Source: Magicicada septendecula (lineage: Eukaryota > Arthropoda > Insecta > Hemiptera > Cicadidae). Taken from it: a DNA stretch of 64,000 bases. Both the position numbers and the translations under genes were made by a program. Below the pieces are notes generated by a model. The model had not been told where the DNA came from and searched no databases. It saw nothing but the letters and a program-made list of their open reading frames with translations. Shown here one piece after another: positions 32,979-44,199 of the stretch. The DNA lies in contig JAWRYS010000710.1 in NCBI GenBank assembly GCA_034769895.1, positions 186,001 through 250,000 of the forward strand. The letters are read 5' to 3'. How positions within the stretch are numbered: position 1 is the stretch's first letter; the number at the start of each line of letters is the position of its first letter.

Positions 32979-33500
32979 TTATATTACCAACATATCCCCC
33001 TCTCCCTCGGTGGTACAAACCTCCCGGCATTCCCCTATTACTGGTAAAACCTCTCCCTCTATTATTATCTCTAAACTCATTACCATAATTTTCCCTTCTA
33101 TTATACTCACTATTATCAATACCCTCTATTATAATTAGCTTCTCTCCCTTGGGCACCACCCCTAGGACCCTGACACCTATAACACTGATCTCGAGAACTA
33201 TTATAGTTGCTAGCTCTACAATCAGGGTGTGGACATAACCACGTATTCCCCTCCGATCTACTCATATTATTATCATGTCTAATAAAACGGTCTGGTTGTC
33301 TTAATTCGGTATTTATTTGCCTCGACTCATTATCTCTAAATTGATACTTATTGTCTTCTTATTGTTTCATTTACAATTGTTGCTATTTCGCCTACACTCT
33401 CATCTACATTTTCATTTGTGGTTACTACATTATCTTGCGTAACATCCAACATGGACCCCACATCTTCATATAAATTTGTATTTGTATTTTTCTCTGCCAT
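32881..33500 (-). pseudogene. Gypsy B Gag with RanBP2-type finger and RG-rich tail
   Basis: The likely start is the ATG at 33500 (MAEKNTNTNLYEDVGSMLD), 41 bases from the primer site. A frameshift near 33380 leads to RDNESRQINTELRQPDRF and then the zinc finger at 33173-33241: WLC, four residues, C, RASN, seven residues, CYRC. After a stop or shift near 33120 comes an R/G/N-rich segment with RDNNRGRGFTSNRGMPGG and YHRGRGGYVGN. Gypsy Gags normally have CCHC knuckles; a RanBP2-like finger beside RG repeats resembles FUS-family RNA-binding proteins. No capsid domain is obvious, so the Gag is short or deleted. Confidence 0.6.
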
Positions 33501-33540
33501 TTTCGACTAAGTTGTAAATTTTTTAACTTTAATTTACAAT

Positions 33541-33559
33541 GTCCCTGTTCGGGCACGAA
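33541..33559 (-). other. Primer-binding site of Gypsy B (tRNA-Lys-like)
   Basis: Minus strand: TTCGTGCCCGAACAGGGAC, whose GCCCGAACAGGGAC core is typical of tRNA-Lys-primed retroelements. The presumed LTR end (CTACA) lies just beyond it, at about 33561. Confidence 0.7.
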
Positions 33560-33560
33560 C

Positions 33561-36203
33561 TGTAGTATTGTTGGGTGTTTAAATATTTAATTCGTCGCTG
33601 TTCGGACTCAAACTGAAACAGTATTGTATTTATTATGTAATAATTGACTTTACGTGTTGCAAGGTTAACCAGGATATCGTTTAGTGCACTTGGCAGGAAT
33701 AATAGTCAAATACAAATAAACACATACATATTCATAAAGTTAATATAAAATATTATTTTATTTTCTTCAACATGACATTCACTCTTTTTACTGAATCTAT
33801 TGTTATACTCCCACCTCTCCTCATCGAATTACTTAATACACATATAATGGCTGTTGCGTCTCGCAACTCCCACAAATACGCGGCGGTGAACAAGGCCGCG
33901 TATACGATGACATCTAAGCTCCTTACTGTGACGTTTCGACGGTTCATTGGTTCTTTCAACCGTCGACGATATTCGGTGGTGATACCACAGGCCGTGGTTC
34001 ACCACTTCCTTCGTCTTCACAGACACGTGGTGCAAATTTGTCGTCTCATGCCATTTTTTGTTACAGCGTTTGGGCGTCCTTTTTACTTGTTTGGTGCAGG
34101 TGAGGCGCCGTGCGTGTGGACTCACATTCTGTACGTGACAATTCTCGAATTTTGTACCGCGCACACTGTTCCAGACTAACGTACGTTTAAAAAGCTCTGC
34201 TGTAGTTCTTTGTTCGAACTGTCATGGGAATTCACAATGTTAATTTGTGACACCATGAGATGACAAGGCTTGGAGTTTCAGCCAATGGGAATTTCGCATA
34301 TTTTGCACCAGAAAGCCCCAAAATTCAACCCAAGCTAGTTAGTTGATTGTTAAACCTCGAGTAGTAAAGATCAGAGCCTCCGCAACACTTTTGGACAGGA
34401 GATTTCAATCGGACTCGAACATCAGACAGGTTAGGTGTACAGTGAACCTGAGTTAAATTATAATTTAGTGATAAATCTATAGTGAATTTTTAAATAATAA
34501 TAAATGAATTATATAGTGTAAACAACCAAAAAGGAATAAGAAAGTGTGAACATAAAAAAGGAAAGTATTGTGATATTAATTCAATTTAGAAAAAAAAGCT
34601 TTAACATTTGTTATAAACCAACCTGTGACACTATATACACTAGTGAACTATTTTTTCACAAACACTGAACTATCAAACACTAACGCTGTTGTATTTTTTA
34701 GTGGTTAAGTAATTATTTTTCTGTGTTTAATTTTAAAGAAGTGGAATATTTCTTAAATTAAAAAAAACTGTTCGGCACTCACGAACTGTTCAGTCCTATA
34801 GTTATCAGTTACTATTTTGTTGTATCATATTATAATTTTAAACTGTGATGTTTTGTACTTCACTAATGGCATTTTCTAAATAATTATTGTAGTCACAAGA
34901 ACACACGTGGTTATATTTACATAGTGTAAGCAGATAACCATTCTGACATCAACATTTTCAATAGTGCCAACCGCTGAGCATTAATATACCAAGCCAGGGT
35001 AATTCATGTTAAAAATTATTTATTTATTTTAATTTAAAAAAGAAAGGATTTCAAACCTCAATAAAAAAATATTGAAAAGAATTGATTTTGTACAAGTGTA
35101 ATTATTTCTAATAATTAATACTGTAATTTCTCAAATTACGTGTGCCGGCGTTCATGGAAATTTTAATTTTAATTATTGTTCATTTTTCAGCAAATTTTAT
35201 TTCAATTCTGTATCAAAGAAACAAAAACCGAATTCATTATTTGTATAATAAAGATAAAAATCCGTAAGTATCTCTATACCAATGATATTAAAAAACAGAA
35301 ACAGTGCATTCAAAACTGAGCGCCTAGTGAAGCATTAACGAAGAACTGACATACCTTAAGAATAATAAAGAAACTAACTGATAATTTATTTTAAAATATT
35401 GTAATCTAACTAATTACACTGGGGTTGTTTAGAGTTAATGTTTATGTTTGAAATATTATTTGAAAATATTGAACGTTGTTGAAAATTGAAAGTTACTAAT
35501 TTCATAAAGCGATTTAAGACGTAACATTCGAAATTACTAAAAGTGTGTTTACAATTGTAGCATTATACTTGTCTGAAAAGAATTCCCTTAAATAAAATAA
35601 AAAAATAATTGTGTTAATATTATTTAAATACTAGCGTTGCTTAAGTTTAAAAGTAAAGTATACTAGTTGGTTGCTTGATGGTGGTGACCGTCTGGTTGAT
35701 ACTAGCTGCGAAACTCCTCCTCCAGGTCGATAACCGTCTAAGTACATTATGTCTAGTAATGTCTGGACAATAGAATAAATATAATACACTTTCACGTACC
35801 TGTTCGTGTTTTCTGGAAGTTCAATAAGCTGCCAAGACGGTTTACAAAACCAACTCACTTTATCTACAAGGTGAGGTTACCTTGTTTAATAGTGGGCGCC
35901 ACACGGATTTATTTTGGGAAAATCCCGTGGAAAACCCATTAATAGAATCAATTAATAATTCTTTTAAAAAGTTATTTTAAAAGTTAAAATAATTGTTTAT
36001 TGCCCTTATAGCAATGCAATTAAAAAATATTTAATCACAACTGAAGGTTGTGTTGAGTTTTTCTGAATGAAATATTTAACTATTTTTAGAAATAAATTAA
36101 GTCGAGTTATGCTGTTAATAATGGGGTTTTATTCATACCCTTGATAGAGAATTCAAACAAATATAATTAAAAGAATACAATGATGTACAATTGCAAATAT
36201 GTT
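33561..36203. other. Unassigned DNA, probably containing the 5' LTR of Gypsy B
   Basis: Begins at the presumed LTR end of Gypsy B. A GC-richer island at about 33740-34190 gives overlapping ORFs on both strands, none with recognisable domains. At about 35880-35900 the minus strand has TGTGGCGCCCACTATT, which resembles a primer site. The following frame (35858-35631, MSWFCKPSWQLIELPENTN) is unrecognised, with a donor-like GTACGTG within it. Confidence 0.4.
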
Positions 36204-36954
36204 AATAATTAAAAATTTACCTTAATAAACGTCTTGCGACTTCTTCTTATTTCTGTCCTGACGCGTTTCAAAACCTAGGGTTTTATCTTCAGAGGAATCA
36301 CTCTTCCGTCGTCAAACATTAAAAATTAAAGACACAATGACACATATACACATAATTTAAACACAAACTTAGGCCTTTTCACATTGCACAGTGCGCACTG
36401 TATGGAGGTCCAGTTCATACTGTCAAACTTATCAGAACTCAGGTCCAAGGTGCACATTTATTAATGTTATCTAGTATTGTCTTATGTCTCGAACTTAAGA
36501 GCTGCATCAAATAAATAATGTGATTTGAAAGATAACTGATCATTTAAAACATTTCAGTAAGTCATTTCCAGGAAATGTTTTAAATGATCAGTTATCTTTC
36601 AAATCACATTATTTATTTGATACAGCTCTTAAGTTCGAGACACAAGACAATACTAGATAACATTAATAAATGTGCACCTTGGACCTGAGTTCTGATAAGT
36701 TTGACAGTATGAACTGGACCTCCATACAGTGCGCACTGTGCAATGTGAAAAGGCCTAAGTTTGTGTTTAAATTATGTGTATATGTGTCATTGTGTCTTTA
36801 ATTTTTAATGTTTGACGACGGAAGAGTGATTCCTCTAAGATAAAACCCTAGGTTTTGAAACGCGTCAGGACAGAAATAAGAAGAAGTCGCAAGATGTTTA
36901 TTAAGGTAAATTTTTAATTATTAACATTTACGCGACTTGGATACCAAAAACATG
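36204..36954. mobile_element. Large palindromic Penelope-like insertion (copy d)
   Basis: A 751 bp insertion with a perfect 12 bp duplication, TGCAAATATGTT (36192-36203 and 36955-36966). Arms of about 350 bp are inverted around 36570 with very few mismatches. The right end carries a roughly 30 bp tail (ACATTTACGCGACTTGGATA onward) that the left lacks. No RT or GIY-YIG coding sequence is retained. Confidence 0.88.
36256..36296 (-). ncRNA. Hammerhead ribozyme motif, PLE copy d left arm
   Basis: Minus strand: stem I 5' TCCT, CTGAAGA (36292 down to 36286), stem II AAAACC...GGTTTT, GAAA, palindromic stem III ACGCGT, C at the cleavage position, stem I 3' AGGA. All parts pair as required. The mirrored copy at 36831-36868 has lost a base in the core (CTAAGA) and is likely dead. 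Confidence 0.8.
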
Positions 36955-36966
36955 TGCAAATATGTT

Positions 36967-39523
36967 GTTACATACCCTATAAAGCTGACTCAGAGCATAA
37001 GCAATAAATCTGGTTAAGTCCAGATACTCTTAACTTTGAACATTAATATTATTTAAATTTCAGGTGTGAGTTCTTTGAGACACAAAAAAGAATGCTCATG
37101 CCTACACAATAGCTAATGATTTTCTGATATAATATAGACTAGTAATGCCTTTGATGTTACTATTACAAAATAACAATAAAAATAACCTATTTTATAGGTT
37201 ATGCGTTCGTCACGCTTGGTTCATGATTTACAAAGTTATATTTTGAGAACACTTATAACTAACATTCAGCTTAGATAGTATCGACAAATCCCTCAAATAA
37301 ATTTAGACATGGTGTAGTACAGAAAAATGTTTCAGTGTTATGCGTCAGTACAGATCTGTTTATCAAAACATACAGGTTATGGCGCTCGGAGAAAATGAAT
37401 AAATTGTTACACTGTTACCTTGGGTTTTAATCTTTCGATTAAAATTTCAATTAACACATCAATGATCGGATTATAATGATCATCGTTATTCACTACACAC
37501 GCACAAGAACAGAGAATTCCGATCCACTTCTGACTTAAAGGATCATAAATAATACTATTTAATTATTTCTGCTGTTCGTTATTTTTCCCGCACTAAATGA
37601 AATAAAACTACACTTAAACGCACTGTTTCTTTGTAGAATATCTTGAAGTTGTTGTTGGTTGTTGTCGAACGGTTTCCATCGAAGTACTATTGTGATGACG
37701 CTATCAGTTATTAAAAATTTTGGACGAGACCAGCGTACCTTCCACGCTGAATGAAATCAAAAAATGTCTGTCGTTAATCTGCTGCAGCCTCTTATATACC
37801 CGGTCATCTGATCGGCCTTAGGTGATAGTGTTAATTACTAAGCTATTTTTTTATTGGCTTAGCCAGGTGTGATGAACGTGATGTATTGTCTTTCCAACCG
37901 TCAAAAACGGTTTTCTAACCGCCAGTCGCCGAGATGATTGACAGTTGTCGTTGTTATTGGTGTTGGTAACCAGATTTCTTATGCCTTTTGTGTAAATGAT
38001 GCTAACGCCTCTCACGCACTTATTATAGTTGCGATCTGGGTGGTATCGCTATCAAATTAAAGATTATTTTGTCCTCTTTAATTTGATATAGTTTGACACT
38101 GGTTTATCTACACTTTTACTGACATTGCTTGATAAACAATGTTCAGGTACATGACTTTACACTGTCGTCTACTAATCGAAGTCGGCGATTACACACTCTG
38201 ACTAATAATGTTTGCGTTCCACACCGCGTTTTTTCACTTGAACGTTTATGTTAGAACACTACTAAATCTGTACTGATCTTTAATTACTGAATATTATGAA
38301 TAAACCTTAACTTAAACATCGCTATCAACAATACTTACTCACTATGATATTTCGTTTCACATTATTTTGCTCCGTTCTATTAACTAACAATTGAACTATT
38401 AATTCTATCATATTAATAATGCTTATTGCCATGTTTGGGTCTAAAAATTGTTCTGTGTATGTGATCTACACTTATATTACCTCCAGCTAATCACTTTACT
38501 GATGATTGTTTGGTTTAGGCATTATTGAGACATACCGTTTGTACCGGATATCTGCCTCAAAAACATTTATTAGTTCACAATTCAGTACCTAGCTGAGGTA
38601 GCTTATCCGTATAAGGTTCCCTCTTACAAACTTTTTTTTCTTGTCATAAGTATATTTGAGACTGAAATATAGTTTCATTCTCATATGGTGGCCATAGCTA
38701 ATCTTAGTTTTTGGCGTTAATAATTACTAGTCATTGTTGATTAATTCTCAGCCAAATGCTGATTCTGATCTCACATTATTCAGATTCTTATTGAATCATT
38801 TTTTATTAACATATCATTTTCCATTTAAGTTATTCACTGACTCGCTTGACAGCTTAAAGTGAATTTAATTTGTCCATTAGTTTGTGTCAGTTATAGTCTA
38901 GTTGTAGTGTCAAGCAGTACTTGGGTTTACTGCTTCTTGTGGCACTTCTGCTTCTTTCTTCTCCCATGGTTCCTCTCTTCCTGGTTACTCTTATCATTAC
39001 ATTATCTATTTACATTATCGTTATGTAGTTATTAAATCTGATAGTATATGTCTAGGTTATGTAACATCTGGTTATGTCACAATATTTATTTACATAATTT
39101 GACTTAACAACGAGGCCTATGGACTCGATTTTAATACAAACAAGGGAGTTCCTTAATTAATACGGACAATTTTGTGTTTTAGCTAATAGGCGTTCATAAC
39201 TAGAGGTCTATCCATTACACCCAGCTATTCAATAATTATTTTTTATTTAATTTAATTATTTTTATTTGATTGTATATAATTGATGCTTACAACGTGAGGC
39301 ATTAAAAAAAACAAACCATATACCCAGATTATTGGTATTACATATTTGGCATGCAATGTGAGGCCTAAACGTTAAACTAGGTAAGTCATTAAGAACCAAA
39401 TACAGGAATTAATTTTAACGAAATAAAACAAACAAAAAATAAATTAAATAACATGAAAGTATTTGGTATTATACACAACTGGCACCAACAACTTGGGGCT
39501 CTACAAATAACAACTGCCATTTA

Positions 39524-39583
<60 letters not shown>

Positions 39584-39852
39584 TACAGGGGTTGCATAGA
39601 ATAAGTAGTCGGTTAAAATCAAAATTTTTTTAATGATAATTACAAAACTGTCATAGGTATACATAAACTATTGCATGGAATAGCCACCAAACACTGTTGT
39701 GACCTTGAATTAGGAACCATTATAATACTGATTTTTTCACGATCAAGGTAGCAAATGAAACCACTCAGGAGTTTGAAAAGGAATGTAATTGTAGTAGTCT
39801 CTTCTTACAGCCAGAGGGAGAAATTGAGCTTAACTTCTACTTCTTCTAATGA
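36967..39852. other. Unassigned AT-rich DNA
   Basis: No convincing ORF. On the minus strand near 37785-37805 GGGTATATAAGAGGCTGCAG looks like a strong TATA region and could belong to an LTR promoter. A GA microsatellite fills 39530-39581. It lies left of hAT element B. Confidence 0.4.
39530..39581. repeat. (GA)n microsatellite
   Basis: About 26 uninterrupted AG repeats. Confidence 0.97.
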
Positions 39853-40219
39853 CATCCAAGCAGGGGCGAACCTAGGATTTCATTTCGGGGGAATGAGCTC
39901 CTAATTTCCCAATTTAATTTTCTTAGAGGATTGTTTTTCTCATATTATAATGAAATAATAATAATTCGTACCAACAAATTAAAAATAATAGGTAAATAAT
40001 GTCTGTAATTCACTAATTTCATTAAAATCAATTAAAAACATGCATCATATAGGTTTCCAGTTTGTCTTAGAAGCCTAATAATACCTTTCTGTGGAATATA
40101 AACACTTTAAAGAGAACATTAAAATTAAGAAAGTGAGTCTTGATTATTCATCTCTTCTTTCACAGCACTAACACTTATCTAAAAATGAACTTTTTCTTGT
40201 GAAACTTAACTGTTTTTCG

Positions 40220-40256
40220 TTGAACGCGTTTCAGTGTACGTATTCGCCTTCTTCAG
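40220..40256 (-). ncRNA. Hammerhead motif, minus arm of PLE copy e
   Basis: Minus strand: CTGAAGA (40256 down to 40250), GAAAC and palindromic stem III ACGCGT. Stem II is poorly paired here (GGCG...ACACT), so activity is doubtful. Confidence 0.45.
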
Positions 40257-40359
40257 CTTTGAGCCAGACTGCCATCATTTAGTAGCGGTTGTTGTGTGGA
40301 AGGTGTAGTGGGGGTGGTGTGTGGAGGAAGGGGATTGGCGCGGGGATTCAACTTAATGT

Positions 40360-41900
40360 TTGTTTTTTGTATAATTGTGTCAAAAAGTGTATGTGATTTA
40401 TATTGTAATTGATCGTTAAGTATGTTGTTTGGTTGTGTTGTGTGGTGTTTATATATTTCATATTGTTCAGTTGTGTTGAGTTTTCGACCTTTGGGTAAGT
40501 AATGTAAAATTTCAAGATTAGTGTCTATGTTGGTGTAACTGTGGTTTTCTGTGTGTATGTGTGTGGCAAATGCGGAGTGTATATTGTTGTTGGTTAAAGC
40601 TTTTAAGTGTTCAGAATAACGGGATGAAAAAGATCTTCCTGTCTGGCCTATGTAGAAAGTATTGCAGTCATTACAATTTAATTTGTAAACACCTGTTTTG
40701 TTATATTTGTCTATGTCTGTGTTTGTATTATTGATGTGTTTTTTGATGGTATTGGTTGTTCTGTATGCTATTTTGTATTTGTGTTTTCTGAAATGTGTTG
40801 GCGATTTTGTGTGTGTAGGAGTTGTGGTATGTGAGTGTGATGTATTTATTGTGTTGTGTGTTGATGGTATTTTGTGTTTTGTTGTTTTTGTTTTTGATCC
40901 GTTTGTGTAGTGTGTTTATTAAATTAGGGTTGTAACCATTTTTGATTGCTATGTATTTTATTGTGTTGAGTTCGTTGGTGTAATCTTGTTTATTTAAGGG
41001 TATTTTAGTTAGTCTAAGGAGCATATGGTTGAAGGCCGCATGTTTATGTTGTGTTGGGTGGTTTGATGTGTTGTGTATAACCATGTCAGTTGTGGTTGGT
41101 TTCCTGTATATTTTGTACGTGTGTGTATTGTTAGTTTTGTTAATTGTTAGGTCTAGAAAATTTATACTATTGTTTTGTTCAATTTCCAGTGTAAATTTTA
41201 ATTTGTGGTGTATAGTGTTTATGTATTTGTGGAAGTTTTCAACTTGTCTTGTGTTGCCTTTGAATAAAAGTAATATATCATGTACATACCTGTGCCAGTA
41301 TATAATTTTGTTAGTGTATTTGTTGTTGTTTATTATGTGGTTCTGTTCTATGTTCTGTATATATATTTCTGCTAGTATTCCTGATATGGGGGATCCCATC
41401 GGGAGACCTTCTGTTTGTGTGTATATCTTGTTATTGTATGTAAAGTAATTTTGTTCAGTTGTTATTTTGGTAAGTGTGATGATTTCTTGTATGTGTGTTT
41501 CAGGTGTGTTGTTTTGTCTGAGTAGTTGTTCTAGTGTTTGGATGGTTTCTTTGATGGGGACATTAGTGTATAGATTGGTTATATCAAAAGATGCCAGAGT
41601 TGAGTTATGTGGGATGTGGATGTGTTCCATTTTCCTGACTAGGTCGATGTTGTTTTTGATAGATGTGTTGTTACTGAGATTAATGTTTTCTCTGATTATT
41701 TTGTCTAATTGTTTTGCGATTTTGTGGGAGGGGGCCTGTGTGTTGTTTATTAATGGTCTGATGGGAATGTTAGGTTTATGTATTTTTGGTAATGCATTTA
41801 GTTTAGGGGGGTTAGGTTTTATTTGTTTAAGGTATTTGGCGCTTTCTGGTTTGATTATATGTTTTGTGTTGTTTATAAATTTGTTAATCTGTTTACACAC
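40360..41900 (-). pseudogene. PLE reverse transcriptase plus GIY-YIG, minus arm
   Basis: A 390-codon ORF (41900-40728) covers truncated RT: LPKIHKPNIPIRPLINN, STLASFDITNLYTNVPIKET (motif A D), GLPMGSPISGILAEIYI, then WHRYVHDILLLFKGN. Motif C reads YVHD instead of YVDD. A frameshift after QKTQ, near 40780, separates it from the GIY-YIG domain, visible in another frame at about 40620-40715 with GVYKLNCNDCNTFYIGQTGR. PLE RTs prime directly on cut target DNA and GIY-YIG supplies the nick. The N-terminal third is missing by 5' truncation. Confidence 0.85.
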
Positions 41901-41914
41901 TAAAATTTCATAAA

Positions 41915-43440
41915 CAGATTAACAAATTTATAAACAACACAAAACATATAATCAAACGAGAAAGCGCCAAATACCTTAAACAAATAAAACCTAACCCCCC
42001 TAAACTAAATGCATTACCAAAAATACATAAAACTAACATTCTCATCAGACCATTAATAAACAACACACAGGCCCCCTCCCACAAAATCGCAAAACAACTA
42101 GACAAAATAATCAGAGAAAACATTAATCTCAGTAACAACACATCTATCAAAAACATCGACCCAGTCAGGAAAACGGAACACATCCACATCCCACATAACT
42201 CAACTCTGGCATCTTTTGATATAACCAATCTATAAACTAATGTCCCCATCAAAGAAACCATCCAAACACTAGAACAACTACTCAGACAAAACAACACACC
42301 TGAAACACACATACAAGAAATCATCACACTTACCAAAATAATAACTGAACAAAATTACTTTACATACAATAACAAGATATACACACAAACAGAAGGTCTC
42401 CCGATGGGATCCCCCATATCAGGAATACTAGCAGAAATATATATACACAACATAGAACAGAACCACATAATAAACAACAACAAATACACTAACAAAATTA
42501 TATACTGGCACAGGTATGTACATGATATATTACTTTTATTCAAAGGCAACACAAGACAAGTTGAAAACTTCCACAAATACATAAACACTATACACCACAA
42601 ATTAAAATTTACACTGGAAATTGAACAAAACAATAGTATAAATTTTCTAGACCTAACAATTAACAAAACTAACAATACACACACGTACAAAATATACAGG
42701 AAACCAACCACAACTGACATGGTTATACACAACACATCAAACCACCCAACACAACATAAACATGCGGCCTTCAACCATATGCTCCATAGACTAACTAAAA
42801 TACCCTTAAATAAACAAGATTACACCAACGAACTCAACACAATAAAATACATAGCAATCAAAAACGGTTACAACCCTAATTTAATAAACACACTACACAA
42901 ACGCATCAAAAACAACAAAACACAAAATACCATCAACACACAACACAATAAATACATCACACTCACATACCACAACTCCTACACACACAAAATCGCCAAC
43001 ACATTCAGAAAACACAAATACAAAATAGCATACAGAACAACCAATACCATAAAAAAACACATCAATAATACAAACACAGACATAGACAAATATAACAAAA
43101 CAGGTGTTTACAAATTAAATTGTAATGACTGCAATACTTTCTACATAGGCCAGACGGGAAGATCTTTTTTATCCCGTTATTCTGAACACTTAAAAGCTTG
43201 AACCAACAACAATATACACTCCGCATTTGCCACATACATACACACAGAAAACCACAGTTACACCAACATAGACACTAATCTTGAAATTTTACATTACTTA
43301 CCCAAAGGTCGAAAACTGAACACAACTGAACAATACGAAATATATAAACACCACACAACACAACCAAACAACATACTTAACGATCAATTACAATATAAAT
43401 CACATATACTTTTTGACACAATTATACAAAAAACAAACAT
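41915..43440 (+). pseudogene. PLE reverse transcriptase plus GIY-YIG, plus arm
   Basis: Mirror copy of the minus arm. A TAA interrupts the motif A region (DITNL, stop, TNVPIKE) near 42235. Downstream a 265-codon frame (42404-43201) runs through MGSPISGILAEIYIHNIEQ and RYVHDILLLFKG, and continues unbroken into GVYKLNCNDCNTFYIGQTGR with SRYSEHLKA. A stop then precedes the conserved C-terminal part (HYLPKGRKLNTTEQYEIYKH and ILNDQLQYKSH). It shares the YVHD substitution with the other arm. Confidence 0.88.
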
Positions 43441-43539
43441 TAAGTTGAATCCCCGCGCCAATCCCCTTCCTCCACACACCACCCCCACTACACCTTCCAC
43501 ACAACAACCGTTACTAAATGATGGCAGTCTGGCTCAAAG

Positions 43540-43574
43540 CTGAAGAAGGCGAATACATACGCAGAAACGCGTTC
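43540..43574 (+). ncRNA. Hammerhead motif, plus arm of PLE copy e
   Basis: CTGAAGA at 43540-43546, stem II GCG...CGC, GAAA at 43564, stem III ACGCGT, then T or C at the cleavage position. Stem I is weak. Confidence 0.55.
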
Positions 43575-43913
43575 AACGAAAAACAGTAAGTTTCACAAGA
43601 AAAAGTTAATTTTTAGATAAGTGTAAGAAAGTGAGGGTTACCACTTATAAGAACACGAAAAATTTTAAATGATCATGTATTTAATTTTACAAAATTTTGT
43701 TTCTTAGAGCTAGGTATCACTACAAACCATTTGCATTATGAAAAAATATCAGTATGGAGAACCATACATGACTTCCATGTTCTACGATTTATATTTAAAA
43801 TCGTATTCGAAATGAAATGTTTCCATAGAAACTACTTCTTTCTACTTATTGATTCAGCCTTAACCACAGTACTGTGGTCACTAACGTATACCACCTCACG
43901 TTTTCGCACTCGA

Positions 43914-43960
43914 TTTTCACTGATGATGGCAGTCGTTGGCACTGCCGAAACGTCTGGTTT
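43914..43960 (+). ncRNA. Hammerhead motif outside the PLE pair
   Basis: CTGATGA (43920-43926), long stem II GGCAG...CTGCC, GAAA (43947-43950), minimal palindromic stem III ACGT, C at the cleavage position. Stem I has about three pairs (TCA / TGG with a wobble). It probably marks the 3' end of a further, otherwise unrecognised PLE remnant at about 43700-44100 within hAT B. Confidence 0.65.
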
Positions 43961-44199
43961 TGCAGAAAACATTGGACTACGGCTAAACAGGCTGAGAAGG
44001 AATTTTAACAAAAAACTACTTCTTTGTTGCCGATAACGTAGAACACATAAAAAATTCTCCCCTCCCTCTTCAACTATAATTTTCATTAATAGAAAATTAC
44101 CCCCACCCTGTTCAACTAGCCTCTTCATTTATAGATATTTTATCTACGTTTCTACAGTAGATTATTATGAGCTTCTTATCAGGATACTTTGTTTATCAA

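Larger units (their letters stand above)
27931..33559 (-). mobile_element. Gypsy-type LTR retrotransposon B, interrupted and decayed
   Basis: Minus-strand order from the right: primer site (33541-33559), Gag with an unusual zinc finger, protease, reverse transcriptase, RNase H, integrase. A 1.57 kb foreign insertion (29644-31215) splits RT from RNase H. A stop near 29142 and frameshifts near 28630, 31490 and 33380 show the copy is inactive. No matching LTR pair could be recognised on the two flanks; at least one is lost or very diverged. Confidence 0.8.
40138..43623. mobile_element. Head-to-head Penelope-like pair (copy e)
   Basis: A 3486 bp insertion in hAT B with a 12 bp duplication, TAAGAAAGTGAG (40126-40137 and 43624-43635). 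Two 5'-truncated copies face each other with 5' ends meeting at about 41895-41911. Each contains partial RT, a GIY-YIG endonuclease and a 3' hammerhead. The left end has a one-sided tail (TCTTGATTATTCATCTCTTC onward), as in copy c. Only nucleotide differences, small indels and single frame breaks distinguish the arms. Confidence 0.92.

Noticed and set aside
33740..34190. 135- and 111-codon ORFs in a GC-richer island
   Set aside because: Overlapping on both strands, no domain, and probably within the LTR of Gypsy B.
35631..35905. A third LTR retrotransposon primed at TGTGGCGCCCAC with Gag at 35858-35631
   Set aside because: The primer-like match is short, no LTR pair was found and the ORF has no Gag motif; kept only as a note in the unassigned region.
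41029..41913. Long plus-strand ORFs rich in C, V, L and F opposite the PLE minus arm (and mirrored at 41908-42774)
   Set aside because: They are antisense shadows of the A-rich PLE coding strand; both arms give identical shadows and no domain is present.
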